A model generated the notes under the pieces. That model was given only the letters and a program-made list of their open reading frames with translations. It did not search any database and was not told the DNA's origin. Both the position numbers and the translations under genes were made by a program. DNA of 64,000 nt from JANNBN01 sp031385545 (GTDB lineage: Bacteria; Actinomycetota; Acidimicrobiia; Acidimicrobiales; JANYDT01), in the NCBI GenBank assembly GCA_031385545.1, contig JANNBN010000166.1:62001-126000 (forward strand), written 5' to 3'. Shown piece by piece: positions 16,010-23,639 of the stretch (its first letter is position 1; each line of letters starts with the position of its first letter).

Positions 16010-17431
16010 TCATCGGCCGGGATCATGGCTGGCTCGCGCCAATCGGTCCTTGACCGCCGCAGCGAGTGGGCCGGTGTCAGGGGCCACCACGTACAGGACG
16101 CGCAGTGCGCGATCGTCTGCCTCTCGCAAGCGGGCATACAGCAGCGCCGCCACAGCATCGTCCCGATAGGGGTTCGGCGCGTCGAGCACCACCACTCCGG
16201 CGGGCGCAGCATCGAGCGGGCCGAGGTATCCCACGTCGGGGCCGGTCTCGTGAACCTCGGACCCGGACCGGATCACCCGAACACCGGCGGCCGGCGCGTA
16301 GTGACTTGCCAGCATGCCAGGGGCGCGGCTGGGACCGCTCGGCGTGGCATCGACCTCGCGGCCCAACGCCTCGGTAAGCTGTGCGGCCGTTACTGCGCCC
16401 GGTCGCAAGACCTGCGGCCTGCCATGGTGCAACTCGACGATGGTCGATTCGACACCGATGCGACACGGTCCACCGTCGAGCACCAGATCGGCAAGATCGT
16501 CGGCGGTCACGTGCGACGCCGTTGTTGGGCTGACGGCTCCGAACGGGTTGGCCGACGGTGCGACCAGACCGGCATCGGGGCCGACGAGCGCAATGAGAGC
16601 CAAGGCGAGCGGGTGAGATGGCACTCGGACCGCAACCGTGTCCCGCCCACCGGTGACTTCACGCAGCACATGTGCCTGCTTCGGGAGAACCATCGTGAGC
16701 GGACCCGGCCAGTAGTTTGCTGCGAGCCTGTGTGCATCAGCGCAGTGAACGGTCCACACATCCAGGGAGCGGCGCGAAGCCAGGTGCACGATCAGCGGAT
16801 GGTCGCCCGGACGGCCCTTTGCGGCAAACACCGAACGGACGGCTATTGCACTCGATGCATCGGCAGCCAGCCCGTACACCGTCTCTGTCGGCATCCCGAC
16901 AAGTAACCCGGATCGCAGCGCTGCGGCCGCCGCACCCACCGGATCCGGCAACGCGACCCGGTCGGACCGCTCCATCACGATTGGCTGCGGACTGTTCGGG
17001 GAGGCATGTCGGTAGACCCGCGTCGGTGAAACGACATATTGCATGCGCGCGTACCATCTGACCAACTCTGGCTCGTACAGGCTGACGGCCAGAAGCGTTG
17101 ACGTGTGGCCCATAGCGGCAGCGGTCGAATGGGCCTCTGTCATGACCGCCGCGCCCACCCCACTGCGTGAGAGCTTCGGCGTGGTTGCCACCTTGGAGAT
17201 CTCGGCGGGCTCGCCGGTGTCATCGGACGCACCGATGGTCGCCGTGCCGAGCAGTTCAGAGCCGTCGAATGCGCCAAGGACCGTTGCCCCTTCATCGAGC
17301 AGCAGCTGCAGATCGTCGGTACCGAAGGTGTGTCCACTGGACCTGGGATCGACGACGGCTGCCCACGCGCCCCTGAGCAGCGCAACGACCTGAGCGGCCT
17401 CGACAGGTCCCGCGATCTGCCTGATCTCCAT
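16010..17431 (-). CDS. GNAT acetyltransferase fused to Sua5-type threonylcarbamoyl-AMP synthase
   Basis: A 473-residue protein with three parts. Residues about 1-155 are a GNAT-like domain (SKVATTPKLSRSGVGAAVM is the acetyl-CoA loop region). Residues about 160-350 are the YrdC/TsaC domain: MPTETVYGLAADA, AAKGRPGDHPLIVHL (the KxR...PL motif) and APSANPFGAVSPT. Residues about 360-473 are the Sua5 C-terminal domain, introduced by APGMLASHYAP. The TsaC/Sua5 part makes threonylcarbamoyl-AMP from Thr, bicarbonate and ATP for tRNA t6A37. The function of the N-terminal acetyltransferase is unknown; TsaC normally stands alone and RimI is usually a separate gene in actinobacterial tsa loci. The protein is convergent with the polysaccharide operon. 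Confidence 0.85.
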   Translation of the reverse strand: MEIRQIAGPVEAAQVVALLRGAWAAVVDPRSSGHTFGTDDLQLLLDEGATVLGAFDGSELLGTATIGASDDTGEPAEISKVATTPKLSRSGVGAAVMTEAHSTAAAMGHTSTLLAVSLYEPELVRWYARMQYVVSPTRVYRHASPNSPQPIVMERSDRVALPDPVGAAAAALRSGLLVGMPTETVYGLAADASSAIAVRSVFAAKGRPGDHPLIVHLASRRSLDVWTVHCADAHRLAANYWPGPLTMVLPKQAHVLREVTGGRDTVAVRVPSHPLALALIALVGPDAGLVAPSANPFGAVSPTTASHVTADDLADLVLDGGPCRIGVESTIVELHHGRPQVLRPGAVTAAQLTEALGREVDATPSGPSRAPGMLASHYAPAAGVRVIRSGSEVHETGPDVGYLGPLDAAPAGVVVLDAPNPYRDDAVAALLYARLREADDRALRVLYVVAPDTGPLAAAVKDRLARASHDPGR

Positions 17432-17472
17432 GGTTGTGACGCTACCTTCGACCTTGGGTAGGGTCGCCCGCT

Positions 17473-17937
17473 ATGGCTGATGACACCGCACATCTCACCC
17501 CCGAGCGCAAGAGCATGGACCGCTGGCTGGGCGACGGTGGGATGGGAATCATCGGCGGCATCGGCGCGTCCATCGATGCGTACGGCGTAGTGGAGTCCAG
17601 CTACCGGGACCATGGGTGGGCCGCAGGCCGCTGGCATCCAACCATGCTGGCCTCCAACCCGCACGGCATCGTGCAGGCAGGCGTACACGCTGTCATCCAC
17701 GACGCGCTCATGAACTTCGCCATCAACTCGGCGCTCAGCGGAAAGGATCGAACCAGGGCCACACTGGAGATGAAGACCGAGACGATGAAAGTGGCTCAGG
17801 TCGGCGAGGTGTTCACCCTCCGGGGCGACGTCATCCGCATGGCCAAGCTGGTGGCCTACGCCGAAGCACGCGTCACTGACTCGGGCGGCGAACTGGTGAG
17901 CCGGGCAACCGGAACGTTCCTGCTGCATCGCGAATAG
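17473..17937 (+). CDS. PaaI-like hotdog-fold thioesterase
   Basis: A 154-residue protein with the hotdog pattern of the PaaI/DUF4442 group: NPHGIVQAGVHAVIHDALMNFAI (about 67-89) corresponds to the central helix with its conserved G...G...D residues, followed by strands ATLEMKTETMKVAQVGEVF and GELVSRATGTFLL. Such enzymes hydrolyse acyl-CoA thioesters in the cytoplasm. The catalytic Asp/Glu would be the Asp in HDALMN. It lies 41 bp from the divergent GNAT-Sua5 gene and just before an SDR gene, which may be cotranscribed. Substrate unknown. Confidence 0.7.
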   Translation: MADDTAHLTPERKSMDRWLGDGGMGIIGGIGASIDAYGVVESSYRDHGWAAGRWHPTMLASNPHGIVQAGVHAVIHDALMNFAINSALSGKDRTRATLEMKTETMKVAQVGEVFTLRGDVIRMAKLVAYAEARVTDSGGELVSRATGTFLLHRE

Positions 17938-17965
17938 TCAGCGGCAGGTCAATACGCTCGGCCGA

Positions 17966-18754
17966 ATGACCACCTCTTCGCCTCCGCCCGACTTCGCAGC
18001 AATCGGCCGGCATTTCTCTCTCGAAGGCAAGGTGGCCCTTGTCACCGGTGGAAGCCGCGGGATGGGCCGCGAAATGGTCCTCGCGTTTGCACAAGCTGGT
18101 GCCGACGTGATCATCGCCAGTCGGCGAGTCGGGTCGTGCGAGACGCTTGCGGCCGAGGTCGCAGCGTCGACCGGTCGGGTCGCGCTCGCAATCGGTTGCC
18201 ACGTCGCGGACTGGGACCAGATCGACAGTCTTGTGGACGCGTCCTACGCGCGGTTCGGGAAGGTCGATGTGTTGGTCAACAACGCAGGGATGTCGCCGCT
18301 GTACGACAAGCTGTCCGACGTGACGCGGGAGCTTTACAACAAGGTGCTCGACGTCAACCTGGCCGGGCCGTTCCGGCTGACCGCCCTGGTCGGGGAACGC
18401 ATGCAAACAGGAAACGGGGGGTCGATCATCAACATCAGCAGCGGCGGGGCCGTCCGCCCTGCGAAGCACATCATCCCGTACGCCGCTGCCAAGGCGGGCC
18501 TCAACGCGATGACGGTCGGCTTCGCTCATTCGTTCGGCCCTACGGTTCGGGTGAACTGCATCCAGTCGGGCCCGGTCCTCACCGACATCGCGAAAGCCTG
18601 GCCCGACGAGATGATCGAAAAGGGTCCTGACCGGTTTGCGCTGGGGCGGTTCGGCAGACCGGACGAAGTCATCGGGGCGGCTCTCTACTTCGCGTCCGAT
18701 GCGTCGAGTTTCACGACTGGTTCGATTCTCGCGATGGATGGCGGAATGCCCTAG
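17966..18754 (+). CDS. Short-chain dehydrogenase/reductase
   Basis: A 262-residue classical SDR. The coenzyme motif TGGSRGMGRE is at about 27-36, NNAG at about 106, the catalytic Ser in INISSGGAV (about 155), the YxxxK pair in YAAAKAG (about 172) and the C-terminal DGGMP stretch typical of FabG-like proteins. It oxidises or reduces a hydroxy/keto group with NAD(P)H. The gap of 28 bp after the thioesterase gene suggests cotranscription, consistent with acyl-CoA or fatty-acid metabolism. A short hairpin with a TTCG tetraloop (ACGCT-TTCG-AGCGT) lies just after the stop. Confidence 0.85.
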   Translation: MTTSSPPPDFAAIGRHFSLEGKVALVTGGSRGMGREMVLAFAQAGADVIIASRRVGSCETLAAEVAASTGRVALAIGCHVADWDQIDSLVDASYARFGKVDVLVNNAGMSPLYDKLSDVTRELYNKVLDVNLAGPFRLTALVGERMQTGNGGSIINISSGGAVRPAKHIIPYAAAKAGLNAMTVGFAHSFGPTVRVNCIQSGPVLTDIAKAWPDEMIEKGPDRFALGRFGRPDEVIGAALYFASDASSFTTGSILAMDGGMP

Positions 18755-18797
18755 TTCAAACGCTTTCGAGCGTATAGGCGGTACTTCACCGCGAATC

Positions 18798-18823
18798 CCG
18801 ACAAATCCGATCGGATTTATCGG
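18798..18823. promoter_or_regulatory. 26-bp near-perfect palindrome upstream of peroxiredoxin gene
   Basis: A perfect 16-bp palindrome AAATCCGATCGGATTT (18803-18818) is flanked by CCGA and TCGG, giving a 26-bp inverted repeat with a single mismatched pair. It lies 46 bp before the peroxiredoxin ATG, immediately upstream of a possible -10 (TATTGT, 18825-18830). The position suggests a repressor operator, for example for a dimeric redox- or metal-sensing regulator; the regulator is not identified. Confidence 0.6.
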
Positions 18824-18868
18824 TTATTGTGTCGCCACGCACACAACAACTCTTCGGAGGAGATTCAC

Positions 18869-19504
18869 ATGTCACTTCGCCTTGGCGACACCGCACCCGA
18901 TTTCACCGCCGCAACCACACAGGGCGAGATCAGCTTCCACGACTGGCTGGGCGACAGTTGGGGCGTGCTGTTCAGCCATCCCAAGGACTTCACCCCGGTC
19001 TGCACCACCGAGCTTGGCCGTGTTGCTCACCTCAAGGGTGAGTTCGACAAGCGCAACGTCAAGGTCATCGGCCTGTCGGTCGACCCTGTCGAGAGCCATC
19101 TCAAGTGGGAAGAAGACATCGCCGAGACCCAGGGTGCAGCGGTCAATTTCCCAATGATCGGTGACCCCGACAAGAAGGTCGCAGATCTGTACGACATGAT
19201 CCACCCCAACGCTTCGGACACCTCCACGGTGCGCAGCGTGTTCGTGATCGGGCCTGACAAGAAGGTCAAGCTGCAGATCACCTACCCGGCCTCGACCGGC
19301 CGCAACTTCGACGAGATCTTGCGCGTCATCGACAGCCTGCAGCTCACAGCCAAGTACAAGGTGGCCACACCGGTCGATTGGCGCGACGGCGGCGACGTCA
19401 TCATCGGCGCAGCAGTCAGCGATGCCGAAGCCAAGGAACTGTTCCCCCAGGGCTGGACCACGGTCAAGCCGTATCTGCGGGTGCTGCCACAGCCAGGGCG
19501 TTGA
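18869..19504 (+). CDS. 1-Cys peroxiredoxin (Prx6-type)
   Basis: A 211-residue protein of AhpC/TSA fold. The peroxidatic Cys45 is in DFTPVCTTELG, preceded by the supporting FSHPKD loop, and is the only cysteine in the protein, so it is a 1-Cys enzyme. The long C-terminal domain (KYKVATPVDWRDGGDVIIG) is characteristic of the Prx6 subfamily. It reduces peroxides in the cytoplasm with an external thiol, probably mycothiol- or thioredoxin-linked in this lineage (inference). ATG 18869 has a strong Shine-Dalgarno (CGGAGGAG) 6 bp upstream. A large palindrome precedes the gene and two GC-rich hairpins follow it, suggesting an independently regulated monocistronic unit. Confidence 0.92.
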   Translation: MSLRLGDTAPDFTAATTQGEISFHDWLGDSWGVLFSHPKDFTPVCTTELGRVAHLKGEFDKRNVKVIGLSVDPVESHLKWEEDIAETQGAAVNFPMIGDPDKKVADLYDMIHPNASDTSTVRSVFVIGPDKKVKLQITYPASTGRNFDEILRVIDSLQLTAKYKVATPVDWRDGGDVIIGAAVSDAEAKELFPQGWTTVKPYLRVLPQPGR

Positions 19505-19512
19505 TCCACCTG

Positions 19513-19534
19513 CTGGAGGGCTCGTCTCCTCCAG
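19513..19534 (+). terminator. Small hairpin after peroxiredoxin gene
   Basis: CTGGAGG (19513-19519) pairs with CCTCCAG (19528-19534) over an 8-nt loop, starting 9 bp after the stop. No T-run follows. Confidence 0.4.
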
Positions 19535-19543
19535 CGGTGCAAA

Positions 19544-19582
19544 CGGGCGGTTCGTTCTCCGGGGGGAGGCACGAACCGCCCG
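19544..19582. terminator. Strong 12-bp stem hairpin after peroxiredoxin gene
   Basis: CGGGCGGTTCGT (19544-19555) pairs perfectly with ACGAACCGCCCG (19571-19582) over a 15-nt loop. There is no U-tract, as is common for actinobacterial terminators. It separates the peroxiredoxin from the Rieske gene. Confidence 0.55.
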
Positions 19583-19646
19583 GCTTCGCGCTTGCGACCC
19601 GATCAAGCCGGACAGCTGGATCGCGGCCACCCCTTAGGGTTGGTCC

Positions 19647-20615
19647 ATGAGCAGGCCCGATTGGAAGCAGGCCAACCCGGCCACCATCCAGGCAGCAGTG
19701 GGCCGTGCTCTCGCGAAGCCATCGGGTGGCTGGTTCGTGCTTGGAGCGTCGCGCGCTTACGGTGGTTCGCCGGCCCTAGTTCTCGTGGCTCGGCTTCGGC
19801 GCCAACACGGTTTTCATCCGCAGCTTGGCCCCTGGCGCGAAACAGTCGCCGACCAGGAGTTGGTCCTGTGGCGAACCGAACCGCATGGAGCGCTGCACGC
19901 CGCGCCTGCTGCGTGTCCCCATATGGGCGCGCACCTCGCCGACGGAGCGGTGCGAGACGGGTGCCTGGTGTGCCCGTGGCACGGGCTCATGCTCGATGCG
20001 CCGCACGGCAGGTGGAGCCAACTTCCCGTTCACGAAGATGGCGTCCTTGCATGGGTGCAGCTCGACCCGTCGGCCCCGGGCGCACTCGCTGCTCCAATCG
20101 TTGCGAAGCGGCCAGACTCGTTCCTCGACGGGGTCATCCGCGTCGACGCAACCTGCGAACCGGCGGACATCGTCGCCAATCGATTGGACCCCTGGCACGG
20201 GACCCACTTCCACCCGTACGCATTCACCGCACTGCGCGTCATCGACGAGACCGACGACGCAATCGATCTCGTAGTCTCGTACAAGGTGGTCGGCTCGTAC
20301 TCCGTCGAAGTGACCGCTCGATTCGAAACACCCGAACCGCGCACGATCGTGATGCGCATCGTCGACGGTGAAGGAACCGGGTCAGTCGTCGAGACCCACG
20401 CCACGCCCATCAGCTCCTGCTCCTTCAAGAGCGGCACTGTGCCACGCACCGCCGTGGTCGAAGCGACACTGGCGACGTCGGATCGGCCCGGCTTCGTCCA
20501 CGCACTGCGAGGTGCCGCGGTGGCCCGCCCGCTGATCAGACTCTCGGCAACTCGGCTCTGGAGAGACGACGCCCGCTACGCAGAGCGTCGCTACCAACAG
20601 CGTTCAAAGGGCTGA
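19647..20615 (+). CDS. Rieske [2Fe-2S] domain protein, DUF5914-like
   Basis: A 322-residue protein. The Rieske cluster ligands are CPH at about 90-92 and CPWH at about 109-112 (ACPHMGAHLADG, then CLVCPWHG), a C-x-H...C-x-x-H arrangement. The C-terminal part (about 160-310) has a helix-grip look (NRLDPWHGTHFHPYAF, VVSYKVVGSYSVEV) as in ring-hydroxylating oxygenase alpha subunits, but I could not identify a clear 2-His-1-carboxylate iron site. The architecture recalls actinobacterial DUF5914 proteins, which I associate with carotenoid loci. That fits the crtT/crtU-like genes 3 kb away, beyond the intervening methyltransferase cassette. The exact reaction is unknown. Confidence 0.7.
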   Translation: MSRPDWKQANPATIQAAVGRALAKPSGGWFVLGASRAYGGSPALVLVARLRRQHGFHPQLGPWRETVADQELVLWRTEPHGALHAAPAACPHMGAHLADGAVRDGCLVCPWHGLMLDAPHGRWSQLPVHEDGVLAWVQLDPSAPGALAAPIVAKRPDSFLDGVIRVDATCEPADIVANRLDPWHGTHFHPYAFTALRVIDETDDAIDLVVSYKVVGSYSVEVTARFETPEPRTIVMRIVDGEGTGSVVETHATPISSCSFKSGTVPRTAVVEATLATSDRPGFVHALRGAAVARPLIRLSATRLWRDDARYAERRYQQRSKG

Positions 20616-20765
20616 CGGCGGATCGGCGCTGCCAACATCGCCTTCACCCATGGACGGTCACGAATCGACTTGAATAGTAGGGGCCGTTCATGAATGCATG
20701 ATCGCCCCGCGATGATAGCGAGCCGAACGCATGTTCGTCTAGACTCGCTCGACATCGGAGGAAGC

Positions 20766-22226
20766 ATGGAACGCAAAGGAACCGCGACGTCGAACTTCGG
20801 GGTCGGCAAGCGCGAAGGCCACGACTCCAGTGGCTTCTATCGCAGATTCGAACGCCCAGAGCTGTCGTCCGAGTCGTCCGTCCCGCTGCCACGCGCAATC
20901 CCGAACCCGTTCGTCTGCGGCGACTCGCGGGATATGCAGCACCTCAACGATGGTGAGGTGGCTTTGGTCGTCACCTCGCCGCCGTACTTCGCAGGGAAGC
21001 AGTACGAAGAGGACTTTGAACGAGAAGGCGTTCCAAGTTCCTACGCCGAATACCTCCAGCTTCTCGAAGACGTCTTCGAGGACTGCAAGCGAGTTCTGGA
21101 ACCCGGCGGACGTCTTGCCGTCAACGTTGCCAATCTCGGCAGGAAGCCTTACCGCAGCCTTGCTTCCGATGTCATCGACATCCTGCAACGCCTCGGGCTG
21201 CTCCTCCGGGGTGAGGTCATCTGGCAAAAGGGCGAAGGCGCAAGCGGGTCCTGTGCGTGGGGTTCGTATCGAAGTCCCGCCAACCCGGTGCTGCGGGATC
21301 TGACCGAACGGGTCATCATCGCCAGCAAAGGGCGGTTTGATCGTGCGCTGCCTTCTCGCGTCCGCGAACAAGAGGGTCGACCGTACGAGAGCACGTTGAC
21401 CGCGGACGAGTTCATGGCCGCCACACTCGATGTGTGGCAGATCCCACCCGAGAACGCCACGCGGGTGAATCACCCTGCCCCCTTTCCAACGGCGCTACCC
21501 GAGCGGCTCATCCAGCTGTACACATACAAGAACGACTTGGTTGTAGATCCCTTCATGGGTTCTGGCTCGACACTGGTGGCGGCCAACCGACTTGAACGGC
21601 GCTACCTGGGTTATGACCTCGACCCCTCGTACGTCGAGATTGCCGAACGTCGCGTCCGGGTCGAGGGCCAACGCTATGGGAACGTCGTCCTGCCCAACCC
21701 GTTACCCCTTGAGATCGACCTCACGTTGCCGCCGAGCGTCACCGGCGAGGCCGAGGACTTTCAGTCCCGTGCTTCCCGCGAAGGAAAGGCAGCTCAGGAT
21801 GTAGCCAGGCAGGTCCTGGAGCACGCAACCTTTACGATCACGCACCGCAACAGCCGCATTCCTCGAACCGGTGTCGTGATGAATTTCATCGCGGACGACG
21901 CTCAGGACAACAGTTGGTACTTCGACGTGTCTGGCGCATTCACAACTACCCGCGGCGGACTCCTTCGGACCGACACCGTCTGGAAAACGCTGGGCAGAGC
22001 CAACGTGTTGTCGCGTCGGGTTCCGAACCACCGACTTGTCTTCCTCACATCACACCTTCCCAAACCGGGGAGCGAAGGTGACGTCGCGCTTCGAGCGGCG
22101 GGGCCAGGAGCGTTCTTCGACGTCATTGAGATGCTCTCGCCGCGTGACATGGTTCGACTCACTGCCTATGCAACCGGCAACCGCGACAAACCTCTTGAGG
22201 GGTTTTGGCGGGCCAAAGATCTGTAG
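20766..22226 (+). CDS. Site-specific DNA methyltransferase (beta-class, m4C-type) with extra C-terminal domain
   Basis: A 486-residue protein. The catalytic motif TSPPYF (about 69-74) precedes the SAM motif DPFMGSGST (about 262-270), the beta-class order; an SPPY catalytic motif is usual for N4-cytosine enzymes. The methyltransferase core ends near 310. A further 160 residues follow, with GKAAQDVARQVLEHATF, VVMNFIADD, WYFDVSGAF and RTDTVWKTLGRANVL, which superficially follow an alpha-beta-beta PD-(D/E)XK layout without the usual lysine. ATG 20766 has GGAGGAAGC before it, better than an upstream in-frame start at 20694. It heads a three-gene cassette whose members lie close or overlapping. Target sequence unknown. 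Confidence 0.85.
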   Translation: MERKGTATSNFGVGKREGHDSSGFYRRFERPELSSESSVPLPRAIPNPFVCGDSRDMQHLNDGEVALVVTSPPYFAGKQYEEDFEREGVPSSYAEYLQLLEDVFEDCKRVLEPGGRLAVNVANLGRKPYRSLASDVIDILQRLGLLLRGEVIWQKGEGASGSCAWGSYRSPANPVLRDLTERVIIASKGRFDRALPSRVREQEGRPYESTLTADEFMAATLDVWQIPPENATRVNHPAPFPTALPERLIQLYTYKNDLVVDPFMGSGSTLVAANRLERRYLGYDLDPSYVEIAERRVRVEGQRYGNVVLPNPLPLEIDLTLPPSVTGEAEDFQSRASREGKAAQDVARQVLEHATFTITHRNSRIPRTGVVMNFIADDAQDNSWYFDVSGAFTTTRGGLLRTDTVWKTLGRANVLSRRVPNHRLVFLTSHLPKPGSEGDVALRAAGPGAFFDVIEMLSPRDMVRLTAYATGNRDKPLEGFWRAKDL

Positions 22227-22237
22227 CGCTTCCGACG

Positions 22238-22567
22238 ATGCCGCGATTAGTTGCTCACGCAGTTGTCCGAGAGGATCCGCCGCGGGTGTTTCTTGCAGAG
22301 GACGAAATGACCCTGAACTGGGTCTTGGCTTTGCGCGTCGTGGCTCAAACAAGAGTCGACGAACTCACCGAGGCGGTCCGAATTCGGCTTCGCCAGGCAA
22401 TATTGGATGAGCAGTGGGGGGAAGCAGTCGAACTATGGATCATGCAAACAGGCACGCCGATAGACGTCTATGCATCGACGGAAATCGCTTCCGGATACGA
22501 TACCGCTCTGAACGCGGCCGAGATCCAGTTCTCGCCGCTCTTTCGTGATTTCGGAACGTCGAGTTGA
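22238..22567 (+). CDS. Small protein of methyltransferase cassette, unknown function
   Basis: A 109-residue protein starting at ATG 22238, 11 bp after the methyltransferase stop. It appears mainly helical (TLNWVLALRVVAQTRVDELTEAVRIRLRQAI, shown here only as residues about 26-56) with an acidic, Trp-containing second half (EQWGEAVELWIM). There is no helix-turn-helix signature that would make it an obvious controller protein. Its stop overlaps the TTG start of the next gene (TTGA), so its translation is probably coupled to the candidate nuclease. An accessory, specificity or antidote role is possible but cannot be shown. Confidence 0.65.
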   Translation: MPRLVAHAVVREDPPRVFLAEDEMTLNWVLALRVVAQTRVDELTEAVRIRLRQAILDEQWGEAVELWIMQTGTPIDVYASTEIASGYDTALNAAEIQFSPLFRDFGTSS

Positions 22568-23568
22568 GCGACGCAAAGACCAACGTCACCGAACTTGCCA
22601 CCGCACTAGGAATCCTCGGAATTCCGGGGCTTGACGTGACTAGAGACCGATTACCGCCAATAGTCGGGGTCGATCAGCGAGCATGGGAGTCAGCAGTCGT
22701 TGCGGCCGAAGGTGGAGCACACACAGAACTGTTTTGGCTCGCTTATGAGAACGGGCAGCATTTCCTCCGCGCTCCCGACGGTCTCAACAACCGCTTGCCT
22801 CGAGTCGTGCAATGGAAAGGTCCACATAAGGCAGTTGGTGACGAAGCGACGCCCGTGGACCTACGGATCGATCACGTCTACCTCATCAGCTGCAAGTACT
22901 TGTCGAAAGTTCTTCACAATTCGTCACCTGGCGCTCTCTTTGACCGATTGTTGACCGGCGGTCAAGGTAGACGGACGACCACCGACTGGTTTTTGGAGAT
23001 AGCTCCCGACGAGTACCAGGCGTACTACGAACACGCAGTATCGGTGCTGGGCACAAGCAACCACTTCCCGTCACGTGTGGGCAGCCTGCAGAAGGAACAC
23101 CGTGAACTCCTCAAGGACCTGCGACGGCACTCGGCGCCCGAACTGGATGCCGCCGCGAGCGCACTGCATTCGCGCGTGTCGGAACGGACGGCAGAGCGGT
23201 GGCGGGAAACAATTGGAACAGACTCCACGGACAACCGAACGATGCTGTGGAGGCTTTTGAGAGTTGGAAGCGCACCGTATTTCGTGCTCGGGGCCGTTCC
23301 GGATGCGCCACTCCGGCTGCGGGTGGCAACGCCGTGGGACTGGGTCCAGCGGTATGACCTTAAGTCCTTTGTGATTTCGCCAAGACGAGGCGGCCAGTCG
23401 ATGGTGTCATGGGAAGCGGTGTTCGACGATCGAATGACCTCGTTGCGAAACTCGGTGGCTGGTCACGTGGAAATTCGTTGGAGCCACGGAAAGTTCTGCG
23501 GCCAGCCGGAGGCAAAGGTTTACTTGGACACGCCAGTCGAAGAGGTCCCCGGCTATTTCCGCCTCTGA
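22564..23568 (+). CDS. Candidate restriction endonuclease of the methyltransferase cassette
   Basis: A 334-residue soluble protein starting with TTG 22564 inside a TTGA overlap. The most informative segment is PVDLRIDHVYLISCKYLSK (about 97-115), followed by NSSPGALFDRLL. An Asp, then about ten residues, then S-C-K in a predicted strand resembles a PD-(D/E)XK active site with Ser in place of the acidic residue. The second half (WDWVQRYDLKSFVISP, WRLLRVGSAPYFVLG) has no recognised motif. Its position directly after a modification methyltransferase makes a restriction enzyme the best guess. No homology could be tested, and another defence-related role is possible. Confidence 0.5.
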   Translation: MSDAKTNVTELATALGILGIPGLDVTRDRLPPIVGVDQRAWESAVVAAEGGAHTELFWLAYENGQHFLRAPDGLNNRLPRVVQWKGPHKAVGDEATPVDLRIDHVYLISCKYLSKVLHNSSPGALFDRLLTGGQGRRTTTDWFLEIAPDEYQAYYEHAVSVLGTSNHFPSRVGSLQKEHRELLKDLRRHSAPELDAAASALHSRVSERTAERWRETIGTDSTDNRTMLWRLLRVGSAPYFVLGAVPDAPLRLRVATPWDWVQRYDLKSFVISPRRGGQSMVSWEAVFDDRMTSLRNSVAGHVEIRWSHGKFCGQPEAKVYLDTPVEEVPGYFRL

Positions 23569-23578
23569 CTCCCTTTCT

Positions 23579-23604
23579 GTTCTGCTACTTGCACACAGCA
23601 GAAC
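23579..23604 (+). terminator. Hairpin terminator after methyltransferase cassette
   Basis: GTTCTGCT (23579-23586) pairs with AGCAGAAC (23597-23604) over a 10-nt loop, 11 bp after the last stop of the cassette. A T-rich stretch (TATTTAGTTTTA) follows about 25 bp on. It separates the cassette from the convergent crtU-like gene. Confidence 0.55.
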
Positions 23605-23639
23605 GAGCAGCGGCGGGCAGGTCGCTCTAGTATTTAGTT

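Noticed and set aside
20616..20765. Possible controller-protein operator before the methyltransferase gene (TTCATGAA, ATCGC/GCGAT repeats)
   Set aside because: The repeats are short and no controller protein with a helix-turn-helix is present in the cassette.
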